From Flavobacteriaceae bacterium (GTDB taxonomy: Bacteria > Bacteroidota > Bacteroidia > Flavobacteriales > Flavobacteriaceae), in contig JAAZUX010000055.1 in NCBI GenBank assembly GCA_018623955.1, forward strand, positions 1 to 5,740: a DNA stretch of 5,740 nucleotides. The letters are read 5' to 3'. The notes under the pieces are model-generated. The model saw nothing but the letters and a program-made list of their open reading frames with translations. It ran no database searches and had not been told where the DNA came from. Position 1 is the stretch's first letter, and each line of letters begins with the position of its first letter. Shown one piece after another: positions 5,409-5,740 of the stretch. The position numbers and the translations under genes were made by a program.

Positions 5409-5740
5409 TTAGAGTAAGCTATCAAAATTTTCTACTCCCAGGAGTCGATCTGTCGTAAAACCCTCAGCCGCATCTTTATAGATCAATCTTCCCATATTTT
5501 TGGCCCGTGATTCTACACTCTCCAAGAAATTGAGCGAACTGATGGGAGTTTGCGGTCCTTCCTTCTTTCCGTCATAAAACTGACTTTTAAAAGCGAGAAT
5601 GGCTTCCATCTTTTGTGCCAAGAATCCCGAAATGTCCACCACAAAATCAGGAGTAAGTTCATCCCATTGTATGTAGTGAAAAACATGTTGGGGTCGGAAA
5701 GCAGAATGTTTGTTCCCATCGTCATCGTGGGTTTCTATAC
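5409..5740 (-). CDS. bshB1: Bacillithiol biosynthesis deacetylase BshB1 (C-terminal part, cut by window end)
   Basis: The last 109 residues of a PIG-L/LmbE-fold deacetylase; the open frame runs through the window edge at 5740 and stops with TAA at 5409-5411. BshB1 removes the acetyl group from N-acetylglucosaminyl-malate to give glucosaminyl-malate, the second step of bacillithiol synthesis, in the cytosol. Blocks matching BshB1 proteins of Bacteroidota are FHYIQW (visible residues 20-25), PDFVVDISGF (30-39), K-M-E-A-I (43-47), K-S-Q-F-Y (51-55), TPISS (64-68), NFLESVESRA (70-79), MGRLI (82-86) and AEGF (91-94). BshB1 proteins are about 240 residues, so roughly the first 130, including the HPDD zinc-binding motif, lie beyond the window. 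A GTG near 5642 is internal and is not the start. Other bacillithiol genes are not seen here. The gene ends 37 nt before tRNA-His on the same strand. Confidence 0.93.
   Translation of the reverse strand, partial: IETHDDDGNKHSAFRPQHVFHYIQWDELTPDFVVDISGFLAQKMEAILAFKSQFYDGKKEGPQTPISSLNFLESVESRAKNMGRLIYKDAAEGFTTDRLLGVENFDSLL

Noticed and set aside
5409..5642. A separate 77-residue gene starting at a GTG near 5642
   Set aside because: The frame stays open to the window edge and the upstream residues (FHYIQW...PDFVV) continue the BshB1 match, so the GTG is an internal valine codon.
5513..5725. Minus-strand 70-codon ORF in another frame within bshB1
   Set aside because: The neighbouring frame encodes the continuous BshB1 C-terminus; this one is a shifted reading of the same DNA.
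1..5740. CRISPR array, insertion sequence, phage or defence system
   Set aside because: No regularly spaced repeats, transposase, integrase, toxin-antitoxin or nuclease-like gene was seen; all genes fit a core or envelope chromosomal setting.

Overview
The window looks like chromosomal DNA of a Bacteroidota bacterium, most likely of the class Flavobacteriia. The evidence is an AT-rich composition, several signal peptides ending in N-A-Q, families typical of the phylum (DUF3078, a bacillithiol-type BshB1 deacetylase, a short PepSY-associated membrane protein), starts without strong Shine-Dalgarno sequences, and exact matches to the Bacteroidota -7 promoter element TAnnTTTG. No mobile element, CRISPR array or phage gene is visible. 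Gene density is high.

Layout, left to right. A small PepSY-associated membrane protein gene (8-514, +) runs into a convergent DCC-family (DUF393) thiol oxidoreductase gene (511-924, -); the two stop codons share one CTAG. A 101-bp AT-rich divergent intergenic region follows. It carries a 9-bp inverted repeat and a tiny ORF that overlaps the next start. Then comes a two-gene unit joined by an ATGA overlap: a DUF3050 protein with a heme-oxygenase-like metal-ligand pattern (1026-1805, +) and an exported M28 zinc metallopeptidase (1802-2842, +). After a 137-bp gap with a promoter-like element lies a DUF3078 outer-membrane protein (2980-3903, +). Its 3' end overlaps by 6 nt a convergent gene for a secreted protein of unknown function (3898-4401, -). 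A 161-bp divergent spacer leads to a small outer-membrane beta-barrel protein (4563-5240, +). A strong symmetrical terminator separates that gene from tRNA-His(GTG) on the minus strand (5294-5371), which has its own -7 box. The window ends inside bshB1 (5409 to beyond 5740, -), a gene of bacillithiol synthesis.

Functional picture. Most of the genes concern the cell envelope: an inner-membrane PepSY protein, an exported peptidase, two outer-membrane barrels and a secreted unknown. Two touch thiol or redox chemistry (DCC protein, BshB1). Only the DUF3050-M28 pair looks like a tight operon, and what connects those two proteins is not known. I see no convincing new defence or mobile system. The best leads are the putative dimetal DUF3050 enzyme coupled to an exported peptidase, the conserved-looking secreted unknown, the tRNA-His acceptor-stem mismatches, and the two convergent pairs with overlapping stop codons.
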